This document shows, one piece after another, positions 11,254 to 23,072 of a DNA stretch of 64,000 nt. The translations under genes were made by a program, and so were the position numbers. The DNA comes from Pyrrhosoma nymphula (lineage: Eukaryota; Arthropoda; Insecta; Odonata; Coenagrionidae), in contig OY754332.1 of assembly GCA_963573305.1 (NCBI GenBank), forward strand, positions 48,521,559 through 48,585,558, written 5' to 3'. The notes below the pieces were generated by a model. The model was not told the DNA's origin, did no database searches, and was given only the letters and a program-made list of their open reading frames with translations. Positions within the stretch are counted from its first letter, which is position 1; each line of letters begins with the position of its first letter.

Positions 11254-13655
11254 TATGATGACCGTGACTTTCCCATACTTAAATTTTTATTTAGTTATCA
11301 AATTTTCGCAGCTTTTAGGTTTGAATCGCTCCCCCATTCCTTTCAATTTCATGTTTCCTATTCTTTCAAAATTACGTTAGTGAGAGGTTCCGGTCATCGT
11401 CAGATTCATGCCATTGAAAGTTCTATGATATTTTTCCTTTTACTCCAGCCCATTTTGCCTCACTATCACTGCTATTTTATTGCGCCTGTGGAAACTGAGG
11501 TAAGAAATAATAGGTTAAGCAAGAAAAATTTGCCAAGATAAATTTTGTTTTACGGGGGACGTTGCCTAAAAAATTGATCCTTTGCAAAGAAGTACACGTT
11601 ATGCTAGTGAATTATAGTGGTACATACTTCGAAAGAAATAGGGTCAATGTCATAAAGGGTAAAGTATAACCCGAGCCGCGACAGAACATGGGCAAGGTTA
11701 GTGACAGGCAAAAAGTCATATAATGGTCAATGTAAAAAAGGCACGCGTGTTCCAGACATGCGATAACTTCAACTGGCGAGTGTCCTAAATCCTTACCAAT
11801 GTCAAATAAAACACACTACACGCTAATTTGAAAGGTATATTACCCAGTATTTTGAAACAAAAATCAGAGAACTCACAGCGGAAAATATCCTTTTATTTTG
11901 AAAAGGTAAAGTTTTACCATGGGAAAAGTGATAACATTCTTCTTTGTGAGTTAATGAAGAAGCTGTCTAAAAGACCAAACAAAAGCGATATCTTGAATAA
12001 AAAGGCGGATTTGCCGGGAAATTATGATTTAAAAATTTAATGGACAGGTGGACAATATGGCAAAGCAAATGTGGCTCGACCAATGATCGCTCGTTGGCTA
12101 TGTCCCCTTGCAGGATAAAATTCCGACGAAAAACACCTTGGAAGGGAAGGAAGCACCATTAATGACATTTGACGTCACAAAATCTAATTCCACATATTTG
12201 ATATTAGCTTATTCATTTAACTTAGCTACCACAATTTCAACTCTAAATGAGCTCGTTCTTCGATTATTGCAGTACAATCGAATTGATGCTAGTTGATGAC
12301 TCCTCTCAGCCCGTGTGGCCACGTGACCTTTGATGTTGTCTTTGCTCTACCCACCCATTATGGTATTGTTTCAATTTACACTCCTATAGGTTTCTTTCAT
12401 CACTGTTTTCCCATCAAATACTCAACCGTGTAAATTTTAATTAACTTAAAGTAATTTTTTACCAATTTAATCCGCAAACACTTATTCCCTTACACCGCAT
12501 CATTCTGTAGTCGACCATACCTTTCCCTAAGCTTACAACATCTGTAGAATCTGCCCCCCCCCCCCACCCACGGACCCACGCTGGAGAGTTTCCTACCTCC
12601 TCCACCCTCGACTGCCTAGAATCCCTCTCCCTTCCACCACGTCATTTGATTAGATACGCGACTTCCTGTGTAACCCACCGTTTGTTTTTTTCTCTGCTAT
12701 CCTTTACGACTTTCTCTCCTGCTGCGTTTAAACATTCCATTTTTCGTGTCTTTCCAACTTTCTTCGATCGATTTCTCAATAATTGCGATATCAGTGAACA
12801 TCCGCATCAGAGTAGCTCTTGCGGTCTTTCACTTAGTTTCTAAATCGCAGTTTCACCCGAACGTAATCGATTTGGAATTATCTTCTGTCTCCCGGTGTAT
12901 TCCACAAGTACCTTCTTGGCCGGCGAGTCTAAAAAAATGCGCTTTTAACGAGGCCAGTTTTTTTTAAGAACTAAAATCAGTCTTTCTCACCTGTCGTTCC
13001 GTTTTCCCAAATCACACTTTCCTGCTGTTTAATCATCTTGGCCTTTGACGACAACCGCATTCCAGTCTCCATGAACTATTAAGTTTAATTCCTCTTTTCG
13101 ATTTCCTATCACTTCTTCCATTCCGTCATGCATGTTTCCTACCTCGTCATCTTCGTAACCTGATGTTGGCTCGTATAACTGCACACAACAGTGTCACAAC
13201 AGTGTTCCAACAGTCACAACAATCTTTTTTATTTTAAACCTTTATTATCCTTTCACCGAATTAAAGGTAGCTCTTCACTCGCATGCTACTGCTTTTCCCA
13301 CTTTCGTATTTCCATTCTTAGATTTAGAATGGATTATCCAGTACCTTAAACATTCAGACCCATTGCTTGAATCCCTTTGAGAACAGCCAAAAATGTAATT
13401 AAACATAGGTGTAGGTTACTCTTTATTTCATCTGTGCAGCTGCAACCAGGGCTTAGTCGTAAAGTTAGACCACCGTTTTTGTAGTTGAATAGCTATCAAA
13501 ATAAGGAACTCTTAAAAAGAAAATTGACCACAATATGTAATATCTAAATAAAAATGGTGTATGGCACTGGTATTCTTAGATCCACAAACTGTGCGAGGTA
13601 AAATAGAGTGGTAAATTCAATCTTTTCTTGAGTATTTCTATTATTTTATCTAGAG
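11254..13655. other. Unassigned intergenic sequence
   Basis: No gene recognised. It contains a run of 12 C at 12554-12565 and a small CAACAGTGT-type tandem near 13185-13220. Frames at 11828-12040, 12108-12296 and 12646-12967 have no domain evidence. Confidence 0.45.
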
Positions 13656-13745
13656 CAGTGGTTCCCAACCCGTAGAAGTCTGCGGACCACTCAGCCTGAA
13701 ATTAAATCATGTGCGGACCACCCACACCCCGCACCATAACTCCTA
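13656..13745 (+). mobile_element. hAT-type non-autonomous element, one end only
   Basis: The sequence CAGTGGTTCCCAACC at 13656 followed by 'GCGGACCAC' blocks is the classic terminus of hAT non-autonomous elements. The complementary end (GGTTGGGAACCACTG) is not found within the next kilobase, so this appears to be a truncated copy. The call rests on the terminal motif alone. Confidence 0.5.
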
Positions 13746-16722
13746 TCAGTTGTAACCCTTCCTCAGCGCCTTTCCCATAGCCAAATTCAAAGGTGATTAA
13801 GTAAAACCGTTTTTAGGACACATTATTTATTTATTATAACTATTAATTGGTGTGCAATACAACTTAGTTACCCATCTCGTTCAACGCAAATCGCTTTCAA
13901 AATTCCCATGCATTGGCAACATAAATTTCGCACTCGTTTCGTCCTCGAAGAACATAAATTTCCTCCTCGTTTACTTGCGTCTCCTGTGATTTTGAATATC
14001 TCTTAATCATGCTGGCTCACTTTATGATCGGGTGGACTTCCGTCCGAGTTAAACGGCAATTTTTCGGCCACCGAAAAATCGGAATGCGGCCGAGAGGGAA
14101 CAGAAAAGGCAGAGAGGGTGTCGTCACAGAACGGGGACTCCACCTCATCGTCCTTCCTAATCTCCTCCTCCCCCTTCCCCACCCCCCGGCGCCCCCCCCG
14201 CAGTCCTTGACGAGGGAGGAAGTGATGACACAACGACTCGCATGGACCTCAACAGATCGTCTCTGCCGCAGAGGCCGCCGCCACGGCTATCCCATTACAC
14301 TACGCGATCCGTACAATGATACAATGTGCAATGATAAGATCTCACACTGACAAAATGCGAGGATATCCACAAATGCCTCCGCCAATTACCTTATCCAATA
14401 TGGCAAGACAAGTTTGATGCTGCACAAAGGCCAGAATCCTCCCAGCCGATTCGCTCGGTTCACCAAACACCCGTCCATGCGGGCACTGCATTTTTGGACA
14501 CAACAATTAGGCGGTAACAAGGGCGCCTCTCGATTGGGGTCATCGGGGTATGAAGATTAAGCATTCGCCAAATACGCCCTTAAATTTGGATGCAAAATGA
14601 TTCAGGAAAAAAACCTCAAATATAGTGTAGTAGTTTCAAAAACAGTCAGTAAAACATGGATTGTCGTCTGAGGATTATGAAAGGAAATTTACAAGTTAAT
14701 GTCAGGCAATTTTATCTTTCAATCATTTAATTCCGATCTCAATGTCTTCAGGCGGGGTTCATTGGTACCGCTATTATGCTTGGGTTTTTAAAGCTGATAC
14801 AACGAATCGAGATTTCGTCAATCAACACTAATCTCATAACAGAACTTGGAGTGGTCAGGTGTGTCACTAATAGCAACACGGAAGAATAAATCAATATAGA
14901 AGCGATCTAAGGAGATTAGTATAGTATATATAATAGAAGATATAGACTAAATAGTGAATAATAGCTTAAGTAAGTAATAGGAGTAAATAAAATATCATAT
15001 GATGCATATGTCTATGGTGGCAAACTGAGTTTCAGCACCGGACCCCAACCTTGTGGCGCTCTGAATTGCATAATCTTATTCTTTCGTCGTACATTTGCAA
15101 TTAGCCCTGGTTAGTTACAACCAGGAGTGCCATTCTCCAACTCATTACAAATTTGTCGTCAGCCGATTGATATTGAAAATCTTGGAAAGTAAATAATGTC
15201 TCTCTCCGGAAACGGCATTCTGTATCACGGCTAAACTTCAAACTGCGGTGGCTCGTAGGGTAGTACATATGTAGATGTGAATCACTTACTGTCGCCACGG
15301 TGAAAGAAGTCCGATGACAGCTAGAAGGGCCGAGTGAGGAGGGTTTCCAAGTCGTAATGGGAGAGAGCCATAACTACGGATGCTGTCCACGCAAAGAGTT
15401 GGCGTGCCGGAATTTGAGATGTTTTATCTTGATAACTAACGAACCCAAAACAAGAAAATGGGCTGAATATTAATGACTATTTATTTTTACGCTCCGTGAT
15501 TGGTAAGGGGAATTTTTAAATCATGGTTTAATATTTTTACGGGGCTTCGATTGTAAAATATCGCAGTTTTTTCGCCCTAAAAAATAGTATACTTAGAATA
15601 CAATGGTAATAACTTGAAAACAGCGCAAAAAACATGCTTGAGGTTTTAATTAAATAAGAAGACTATTATATAAACAAATTTGGAAACAAAATATTGTAAC
15701 AGGAAAAAATACTCGATTCTGTTAATATTTGGAAACTCTGCAATATTGGTTGTTGATGAGAAAGAAATTTGAACAACAAACTTAAAGGCATTTAAGGTTC
15801 TTGAGAACCATTCTAATGTTAGCCAGGTACAATTTAAGAAATTTTCTAAAACCACAAAAGACGGCATTAAAAAAAGCTCTGTTTAGCGTTGGAATCACTT
15901 CTACTTTTAAGAGCTACAGATTATCGAAATACACATTTTAATATTTCATAGAACTGCGGAACTAGCCGTGCAGTAATTTTAACGGAGTCAACCGCTAATG
16001 GACACACAAATATATTTTAATCCCAATGGAATAACCATCAACAAAAAATAGCATCTTACTCGACTTTTATTGCTTCAATCCATAGTATATTCAAATTTTT
16101 AGTGATCACATGTTCGTTTTATATTAAGGAAAAACATTTTTTTTTAGTCAAGAAAATGCGGCAGTTGCCCCGTAACATTAGGCATTCAGATTTGCATTTT
16201 CGACTGCAAAGCTGGCGGTGAATTTGGTGGAGGGCAATGGATTTTGCATTTTTTGGCAACTTCTATAGTATAAGGGTAGGTATTTTCCAGTGAATTTAGG
16301 ACATAACTATATAATCGTGATACTATGCGGTCGATTTGGAATTTTGGCAGCCACCCTTAAATAGTGGCACACGAGGCAATTGTAGCAAAAAGGAGGTGTG
16401 AATATAAATTATTGAAGATCTCTGTTCTGTTAAGGATATTTTGCAGTTTGACACAAAAATTCTTTTCCTTTTTAATCCCAATCATTTGCCTTTGAATCCA
16501 TCTGTGACCGTAGCTAGCTCGGCATCGCCACTTCTCTTCATTGACCTGCGATCCTTTATGAAGAAATGTCACGTAGGTGATCACATTGACGGAATATAAG
16601 GAGGCATAACGTTGTGATCGGTAAGATTTGGAAGATACACCACTTTAGATAGCGGATAAATGCCACTTACTATGATTGCTCCCTTTCAAAAGCCTTTCGT
16701 AGGTCGTTAAATTCTAATATTG
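13746..16722. other. Unassigned sequence with a GC-rich patch
   Basis: A GC- and CpG-richer block lies at about 14030-14300, with overlapping open frames on both strands and no domain. The rest is AT-rich. Minus-strand frames at 15101-15298, 15646-15867 and 16357-16584 look like chance openings. Confidence 0.4.
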
Positions 16723-17390
16723 GTTGTCTAGAGCCCTCCATCCTTCCCTATCTAATGCTAAGTTCCCTTATTCCCTGGTAGTTCAACGATGTACTTTCCT
16801 CTTTATTTGGTCTATGTATTTATCCCTCGGCCTTCTTCTTGGAACTCTTTACTCTATATTTCATTCAACTATACTGCTCACAAACTTACTGTGTCTCAAA
16901 GTGCCCCCAATACATCTGGTTCCTCTTTTCCGAGAGTGCTCCAAGAAGTTTATTCCTTTCGTACTCTTCCGTATGCTCCTTAATTTCTTATTTCATCTGT
17001 CCATTTGATCTTAAGCATCCACCTCTAGCAACAGGTTTCGAAAGCCTCTAACACTTTTCAGGTCTGCATTTCCAACGGTCTATGTTTCCGATCCATAAAG
17101 TGCCACACTCCACACGAATGTTTTCACATGGTGTGTCCTCGTTTGTACTCCTATCATCTTTGAGCACAGTAGTTGCCTTTTCATCATGAACGCTTTCTTA
17201 GCCTGGGGTATTCTGCGCTTAATGCCCACTGTAACTTTTCATTCCAACGTGATGGTGCTTCCGAGGCAGGAGAATGAATCCACTTGTTCTAATTTCTCTC
17301 CTCTTAGTGTGACTTCTACATTCAGCTTCTCTCTTCCGCAATCTAGGGTTTTTATTTTCTTCTAAATTATTTTCACGATATGTTTTAAAG
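16723..17390 (-). mobile_element. LINE reverse transcriptase C-terminal fragment
   Basis: Read on the minus strand from about 17385, the sequence encodes L-R-G-E-K-L-E-Q-V-D-S-F-S-C-L-G-S-T-I-T, then K-R-R-I-P-Q-A-K-K-A-F-M-M-K-R-Q-L-L, then KTFVWSVALYGSET. These are hallmark segments of the RT thumb and C-terminal part of arthropod LINEs (YLGS, IKxRIxxAKxAF, WSVALYGSETW). Frameshifts and stops break it after YGSET. The open frames on the plus strand (16724-17051) are antisense shadows. It belongs to the same broad type as 18600-19140 and 46430-48175. Confidence 0.8.
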
Positions 17391-17429
17391 ACAGATTATA
17401 TCCAGAAGAAAGCCTTATTTATGAGGAGA

Positions 17430-18372
17430 GTAGATGCAAATATTAGGGACGAAATAAAATATTTGGGAATCACCATAGAATCAGACGTAACGTGGGCAAA
17501 CATATACTAAACATTTGCGGCGATGAATAATGAGACTAGGATTTATCAAGCTAACAGTGCGAAGACTCTGGGGTAAAAAAATGAAAGAAATATGTCACTT
17601 AACGCTAGTTATGCAGCCTCTCGAATATACCGCGAGCATTTGGGATCCCACACGGAAAGACAATACTCGAAATAAGAAACATACAAAGGAAACCCGCACG
17701 CCTCGTTCTAACAGTTTAGGGCGCACAGGGAATGTAACAGCTGATGTAGGGACTAGGTTGAGAGTCACCAGAGACTCGGAGGCTACAGGATTACTTGAAC
17801 ATTCAGATCAAGACCCTTAACTCGCTTTTTGCTCGTTAGGGAGAAAAAAGCGAGTTAAGGGTCACACGGAGGATATTATCTTAACCCCGCATTTCATCTC
17901 TAGAACTGATGGAAACGACAACATAAGAGAGATAAACTGCTGAGTTGATTAGTGCAAAAAATACTTTTTCCCATCATCATCAGTAGCCATCAATCCGAAG
18001 ATTGCTGCATCACTCCACTCCGTCAACCCCTTCAATCCTACATAATCACTTTAACGTCCTCCATCATTTGCCTGATTTATTGCATCCTTTGTCTTCCTCT
18101 GTATTTGTCTTCCCATTCAATTCTCTTTTAAGTATTGTTTTCAATAGATTATTGTGTCACAAAATGTGTCCAATACGTTTGTCTCTTCCACGCACCATTA
18201 GCAACTGTATCAAGAAAAGAGCGAAAGACCAAGACACTCCGTTAATAGTATTAAGTTCACAGTCGACCTCTCCTCCTTAATTTTCCTTTCCCCAATCCCC
18301 CTTTTCATGGCTGTTGTAATAACATTCTCTGCCACGTGCCGATAGGACACATCGCAGGTTAATATGTAGATA
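17430..18372 (+). mobile_element. LINE RT tail and 3' end, interrupted by a hairpin
   Basis: The sequence from about 17450 encodes IKYLGITIESDVTW (RT thumb). The frame at 17530-17820 then has K-E-I-C-H-L-T-L-V-M-Q-P-L-E-Y-T-A-S-I-W-D-P, equivalent to the LVRPxLEYAxSxWDP motif of LINEs, followed by T-R-D-S-E-A. After the hairpin at 17812-17863 the tail resumes with an ISRTDGNDNIREI-like segment in a broken frame. The 3' UTR runs to about 18372, with a diverged 'CATGGCTG-TGTAATAACA' block and a TATGTAGATATA end. It is the same family as 20395-20940, and is decayed. Confidence 0.75.
17812..17863. repeat. Perfect 19-bp hairpin inside the LINE
   Basis: The arm GACCCTTAACTCGCTTTTT (17812-17830) is exactly complementary to 17845-17863, with a 14-nt loop. 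It sits between two conserved coding segments of the LINE that are contiguous in the related copy at 20395-20940, so it is an insertion or a rearrangement scar. A second hairpin of the same size but different sequence lies at 27459-27503. Confidence 0.85.
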
Positions 18373-18599
18373 TATTTTTTTATCTCGGTAAAACATGGAA
18401 AAAACCTTAGAAAACGGGAGGGTGGACATTGGTCAGAAGGCAGGGGCGCTGGTTTCCTAAACGATCAATAAACCCTCGGCGTGTGATTCTAACCGCGTGG
18501 TATACAAGGGAAATCCGGTAATCTTCTCACGCTCATCTCGTCAGCAAGAGGCTCCTTTGGCCGGTAATTTCCAACACGGTGAACCAAAAAGAATGGCAT

Positions 18600-19140
18600 T
18601 GAAAGTTAGGGATTAATTATCATCATTAGCAATCTGACGGTTGAGTTTCTGCCCTCCGCTTTCTTATCAGGTAACCATTTTGTACCAGCATTAGTCTTTA
18701 TTTTAGCGTCCCTCATAACTTGCTTCGTTTATTACGTCCCTGGTCTTCCTCGATATTTATTTCAATTTATTTCCATTTTAATTAATATTTCCCATACATT
18801 TTTGCGGCGCAGAATTTATTCAATAAGTTTGCTTCTTTTTCTCTGCTGACTTTTAATCAAATTTCTTTTCTGACAAACGCTTTGTGGAACTTCTTCTCTG
18901 GTAATTCTCTCCATCAATTTGACCTTCATCATTCTTTGATTATGTCATATTCCCATTCCTTTCAACCTTCTTTGTCACTCTACGGTACTTATCCAAGCTT
19001 CAATGTCATATGAGAGCATACTCCAAACATGTTTTAATGAAGTACTTCCTCACTTCCATGCATTGGCTACTGGCTGTTAGTAGACTCTTCCCTCCGGTAG
19101 AATGCCTTCGTGGCTTGCATTACTCATCTTGTTGAAGGGG
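18600..19140 (-). mobile_element. LINE C-terminal fragment
   Basis: The minus strand from about 19135 reads, in broken frames, F-I-K-T-C-L-E-Y-A-L-I-like sequence, then E-A-W-I-S-T-V, R-R-L-K-G-M, R-M-M-K-V-K-L-M-E-R-I-T-R-E-E-V. This parallels the LINE segment (S)EAWTxxxxxRxRLEAxEMW..RRMMKxxWxxRITNEEVL. Many indels mark it as old. No complete 3' end is identified. Confidence 0.55.
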
Positions 19141-19676
19141 TCAAGCTAGGCCACTGTAAAAGTTCAAACTTGGACAACTTTAAGAGAGAAAGTTTTATCC
19201 CAGAGTTTAAGGACATTTTTTAATGCTACGCTTTCGCAATACTTCTTTCTGAATTCTATTTTTCGGCATATTTTAAAGAGTTTCACGAGTTAAAGAAATC
19301 CTTTTGCGACTGCATGGACACTGAAAAATAACATCTCGCGTACATATTGGAATTGCTCGGGCCCGTGGAATTTGCCCTAAAGGCCACCATCTCGTGTATT
19401 CATTATGTCGCGTTTTTCTAAAAGTATTCTTGGCAGAGAAAGCGCTCTTTCTCCTCGGATCATACCACAATGGAGATATTTTCGATTCCCGTCACTTTCC
19501 AGGGCATATGAAGAAACGCGGGCCAAAGTGAGGCAGATATGAGAATGAGTGGGTGTTTTAATGGGATAAATACCTTTTAACACTGTGCCGATAGAATCCT
19601 CGTAGATAAGCATTACGGTGCCAATTTTCGGTAAAAAATGTAATTTTAGGGAAACAGAAATTTCGACGTTATCGAT
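19141..19676. other. Unassigned sequence
   Basis: No gene or repeat family recognised. Minus-strand frames at 19273-19613 have no domain. Confidence 0.4.
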
Positions 19677-20021
19677 TTGGCGAAAAAATTCAGATTACCA
19701 AAAAAAAACAATTTAACTTCAGAGGAATTGAAATTTGACTGTTTTCGTGCGTATATTGAGCACCAAGAAAAACAAGTACATAAAATAGTAGACAATACTG
19801 TCTTCCCTTTAATCAAATCCTCTATCAATTTTGTCGTCGTAAATTGTCGTCTTGTCAACAGCATACTTGCCGATATCGAACGTTTCAAGACGCAGAATTA
19901 CTTATGGGAAAGAAGAGCTAGCTTGCAGAGGATGCAAGTGATAGTGAAGTTTTCCATGCAGGGTATAAAACCTGCATACACGCATGGCATAACGGGACCA
20001 GCGGTGGAGTGTTTACAGTAG
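19677..20021 (+). CDS. Hypothetical 114-residue frame
   Basis: The frame encodes a basic, Lys/Asn-rich start (MAKKFRLPKKNNLTSEEL) and a helical-looking middle with E-H-Q-E-K-Q-V-H-K-I-V and V-N-S-I-L-A-D-I-E-R-F. I recognise no family, signal peptide or membrane segment. Codons are not obviously biased and no splice sites or poly(A) signal tie it to a gene. It lies just before the palindrome at 20077-20249, so it could be part of an unrecognised mobile element or a chance frame. Confidence 0.2.
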   Translation: MAKKFRLPKKNNLTSEELKFDCFRAYIEHQEKQVHKIVDNTVFPLIKSSINFVVVNCRLVNSILADIERFKTQNYLWERRASLQRMQVIVKFSMQGIKPAYTHGITGPAVECLQ

Positions 20022-20076
20022 TTAAATCACTTATGACCTCGATATTCTCAGGCGTAACTTTGGGAAAATCCATACT

Positions 20077-20249
20077 GACAGAATCGTTAAAAAACTTTGT
20101 GAATTTCACCATGAATTTTATTTAATGTGACCGGTTTCATCACATAAGCGACATCATCAGGCACCTGAAGATGTCACCTATGCGATGAAACCGGTCGTAT
20201 TAAATAAAATTAATTGTGAACTTGACAAAGTTTATATTGATTCTGTCAA
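20077..20249. repeat. 173-bp near-perfect palindrome (foldback)
   Basis: The arms are about 85 bp (20077-20161 and 20164-20249) and almost abut. The ends share GACAGAATC, the middle AATTTTATTTAA, and the centre ACCGGTTTCATC plus CATCATCAGG. Read from the centre outward the arm gives CTGATGATG..GATGAAACCGGTC, the same core found in the palindrome at 34764-34986. The size and symmetry fit a foldback MITE. Confidence 0.8.
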
Positions 20250-20394
20250 ATCACATTTAAATAGCACCGGACATAGGTCCAATGGCTCTCTATTAGAAAG
20301 AATCCGGAACACCATAAAATAATGAAATAAAAGAAGCATATACATTTTTTCATTTTACAGACCATCCGATCCTAACAAAGAAGTAGGAAGGTTT

Positions 20395-20940
20395 TTCGAT
20401 GAAAAAGTGTAAGAGAGGTGCAACTTTGCTCTGGTTAGGCAACATCTGGAATACGCCGCGAGCACTTGGGACCCGGAACAGAAATATTCAATTCGCGGCG
20501 TAAATAAAATACAATTTGTTAAAAAAATGCTACGAGCGTACAGAAAGTGTCACACGTCTAATGAAAGGGTTAGGTTGGGAACCGTTAGAGACTCGGAGGC
20601 TATACGCTAGTCTTAGATTAATTGAAAAACCTCGATCAGGAGAGTTTTGGTTCGACATGGAGAATATTATTTCATCCCCGCGCTACATCTCTAGAACTGA
20701 TAGTGGAGACAAAATAAGAGAGGTACACTTCCGAACTGCGCACAAAAATTCCTTGTTTCCCCGCACCATTAGTGATTATAACAATAACAGCGTGACACTA
20801 TCTTGAGACAAACCGTTAGCATACCATTCACCTCTGCCCTCGATCCCCCATCCTTTTACCTTTTCATGGCTGGTGTCCTAACACCCCCTGCCACACACCT
20901 CTGCGACGACTCGCAGGTCAGTATCGAGATGTAGATATAT
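20395..20940 (+). mobile_element. LINE RT C-terminus and 3' end
   Basis: The coding remnant starts near 20420 with C-N-F-A-L-V-R-Q-H-L-E-Y-A-A-S-T-W-D-P. After a frameshift, the frame 20516-20806 gives T-E-S-V-T-R-L-M-K-G, LGWEPLETRRLYASLRLIEK, M-E-N-I-I-S-S-P-R-Y-I-S-R-T-D and F-P-R-T-I-S-D-Y-N. These are the successive conserved blocks of the LINE C-terminus. The 3' UTR follows with 'CATGGCTGGTGTCCTAACAC' and ends TATCGAGATGTAGATATA at about 20940. It is closely related to the minus-strand copy at 3765-4180. It is 5'-truncated and frameshifted. Confidence 0.85.
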
Positions 20941-21114
20941 TACACCCATGCATTACGTCATGCACGCTCTTTTGTTCTAAACGTAGTTAAAACGAGATTT
21001 TTCTCTAGTTATAACAGAGGCCGTATTCGAACTGTAATGAAAGTTTTAGCAGATGAGTGAAGCATTAAGTAATTAAAGTGATATTAAAGACGAAGAATCC
21101 TTATATTCATGACT

Positions 21115-21290
21115 GAACTCCATAGTAATTTTTAAAATGTGTCCCTGGCTCGCACAGCTGTAGCGTATCCCACGGAATACAGTCCACTTTTCGCCAAATA
21201 TCTCGGAAAGTAGATAGATATGTCGCTGATATTTTTACACATAAGAAGTATGATATATTTTTACTGAGGACATGCCTTGCTATCATCATA
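21115..21290 (+). repeat. Diverged relative of the 0.55-kb TTAA MITE
   Basis: The segment CGCACAGCTGTAGCGTATCC, followed by a C-C-A-A-A-T-A-T-C-T-C-G-G-A-A-A-G stretch and GATATTTTTACA, aligns with the interior of the MITEs at 23073-23627 and 42106-42648 (CGCACAGTCGTAATCTATCC, GCTCGAAAAGTA, GATATTTTGATG). The ends are missing or too diverged to see. Confidence 0.45.
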
Positions 21291-22234
21291 TTTGCCTTCA
21301 AAGCACTCGATAATCACTCATTCACCCCATATCCTCCCAAAATCTTCCACAACTTTGTATTTACTCTGTCATATGCCTTCTCTTGACCGACAAATGAACA
21401 ATACACACTATTTGGGCCACTCACACATTTTTCTAGCATTTGCTACAGTGCAAACAGTCAATCCTTACATTAGGCACCCCCTTACCTTACCTTAAATTCA
21501 CCCCCCTTTCCGTGTATTCCAACCGTTAGAATTCTCACCCTTTCAATTAATAAATTACCAAACATTATTCCCACAAAATTATTTTTAAAGACGTTAGGAG
21601 CGTAATTAAGATTCACTTTTACGTAGGTATTTCATTTTTTACTCATTCCTTCAGTCTAACATACCTCGACAGTTTAGGTCATAACGCACTAACAATCATG
21701 GACAATATATTTTGGGACGAATTGGAAAATTCCAGCCGAGCCCAACGATGCTTATTCGTTCATCTTATTACTCTTGCCACCTGGCCTAAGGCACTTTAGC
21801 ATCGTATTTTACGAAAAATAAATTTCTCCGAATGAATTTTAAGCTCCATGATGTCACCGCCCTGCTTAAAAGTTTTAACACCTACTTAAATTTTTATTCT
21901 GATCTTTGAATAAATTTTAGAGTCAATTATGGCCAGCGACAAACTATTGAGGTAATTTGCAATAAGAGCGTGGGGGGCTAATGCATGATGATAGGAAAGC
22001 AGAGGAATGGTGGCAATAAGCCAGACATCCTGAAGAGCGTACTCCAAGCAATCTCATTTGAGTGATAGTGATCCCATGACCTCCGGACTCGAAAGATGCA
22101 AAACCGGGCTCTCGAGATGAGAAGCCAGAACTTTTGCCACCCAGCCAACCCAATGTCTCATCTCCAGGTAACTACTAGGTAGTTACAGTACCTACAAAAA
22201 GAATATGCTATTTTCCACGAAAACGGCAGCATCA
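21291..22234. other. Unassigned sequence
   Basis: No gene or named repeat seen; mainly AT-rich, with short non-conserved frames only. Confidence 0.4.
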
Positions 22235-22652
22235 GGGGCCCGATTCTGATCTTCCACCAGTCAATGACTGGTGGAAAGTTCCCCCATTCGTTCATTGAAC
22301 GACTCTTGATCCGTTAAATGAACGGCTCAATGACCCCCTCTGGAGAGCCGAACATCACAAACTTATGCCGATTTCCAACTTACCTCGAAACCGCGAACAA
22401 AAAAAATGTCTACCTTCCGCACGCTTACTTCCGTCGGAAAGTTTCCACCACGACACTAGCGCTGTTCCACTAAGTGGATGACGGGAAGCTTGACTTTCCA
22501 CCAGTCATTGAACGATGAACGATGTAGTGAACGATTCTATGGTGGAAGGTGGAACAGGTGACGTAGTGTCGGAAAGTCATGACGTTTTGGTGGAAACTAA
22601 TGACGTTTTGGTGGAAAAGTTGAACATCGGGAAAGCATCAGAATCAGGCTCC
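22235..22652. mobile_element. 418-bp MITE ending GGAGCCTGATTCTGAT
   Basis: The ends match as inverted repeats: GGGGCCCGATTCTGAT at 22235 and the complement of GGAGCCTGATTCTGAT at 22652. The interior repeatedly uses TTCCACCA and its complement TGGTGGAA, giving internal palindromes (for example at about 22253-22277). It is non-coding. No convincing target duplication is visible. Confidence 0.7.
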
Positions 22653-22888
22653 TAGTTGGCTCTGAGAAAGTCAAGTGACGAGCAACTTTCTCTTCACTCA
22701 CCCCCACAAATTTTAGTCCTGCCTCTCAGTCCCCAAGATATTTGAAAAGGGTAATAAAACTAGAAGTTATTTAGCTCTCCCATGGAGACGAAAGATCACC
22801 ATAGGGAATACCTGAAATAACATAATTCGATAAAAATACTAGGAGCGCGCTGGCGGCTCAGTGAATCAAATTGTAGATATCTACTCAC

Positions 22889-22999
22889 CGGGACGGTGTG
22901 ACCTTTCATTCTTCTCTTCGATATCGCATCCGCAGCTGTTGCTGCCTTCTCATCGCAATGGCAAGACGCGCCGCCAATCTTCGTCGTAGTTCAACTAAT
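22889..22999 (-). CDS. Candidate exon between consensus splice sites
   Basis: On the minus strand a pyrimidine-rich tract ending TATGCTTACAG immediately precedes 22999, and CCG|GTGAGT follows 22889, so a 111-nt interval is bounded by consensus acceptor and donor. Only one frame is open at its start: LVELRRRLAARLAIAMRRQQ and on to R-R-E-E, then a TGA inside the exon. The Arg-rich sequence resembles no family with certainty. It could be the last coding exon of an unseen gene, an N-terminal piece of a Harbinger-type transposase, or chance. Confidence 0.25.
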
Positions 23000-23072
23000 C
23001 TGTAAGCATAGAGAAAAAAAGGATAACTACCACAAACATCATCATAAGCTCCCACTCCCGCGAATAACTTAG

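Noticed and set aside
16724..17051. Plus-strand frames of 64-94 residues
   Set aside because: They lie antisense to the LINE RT fragment read on the minus strand at 16723-17390.
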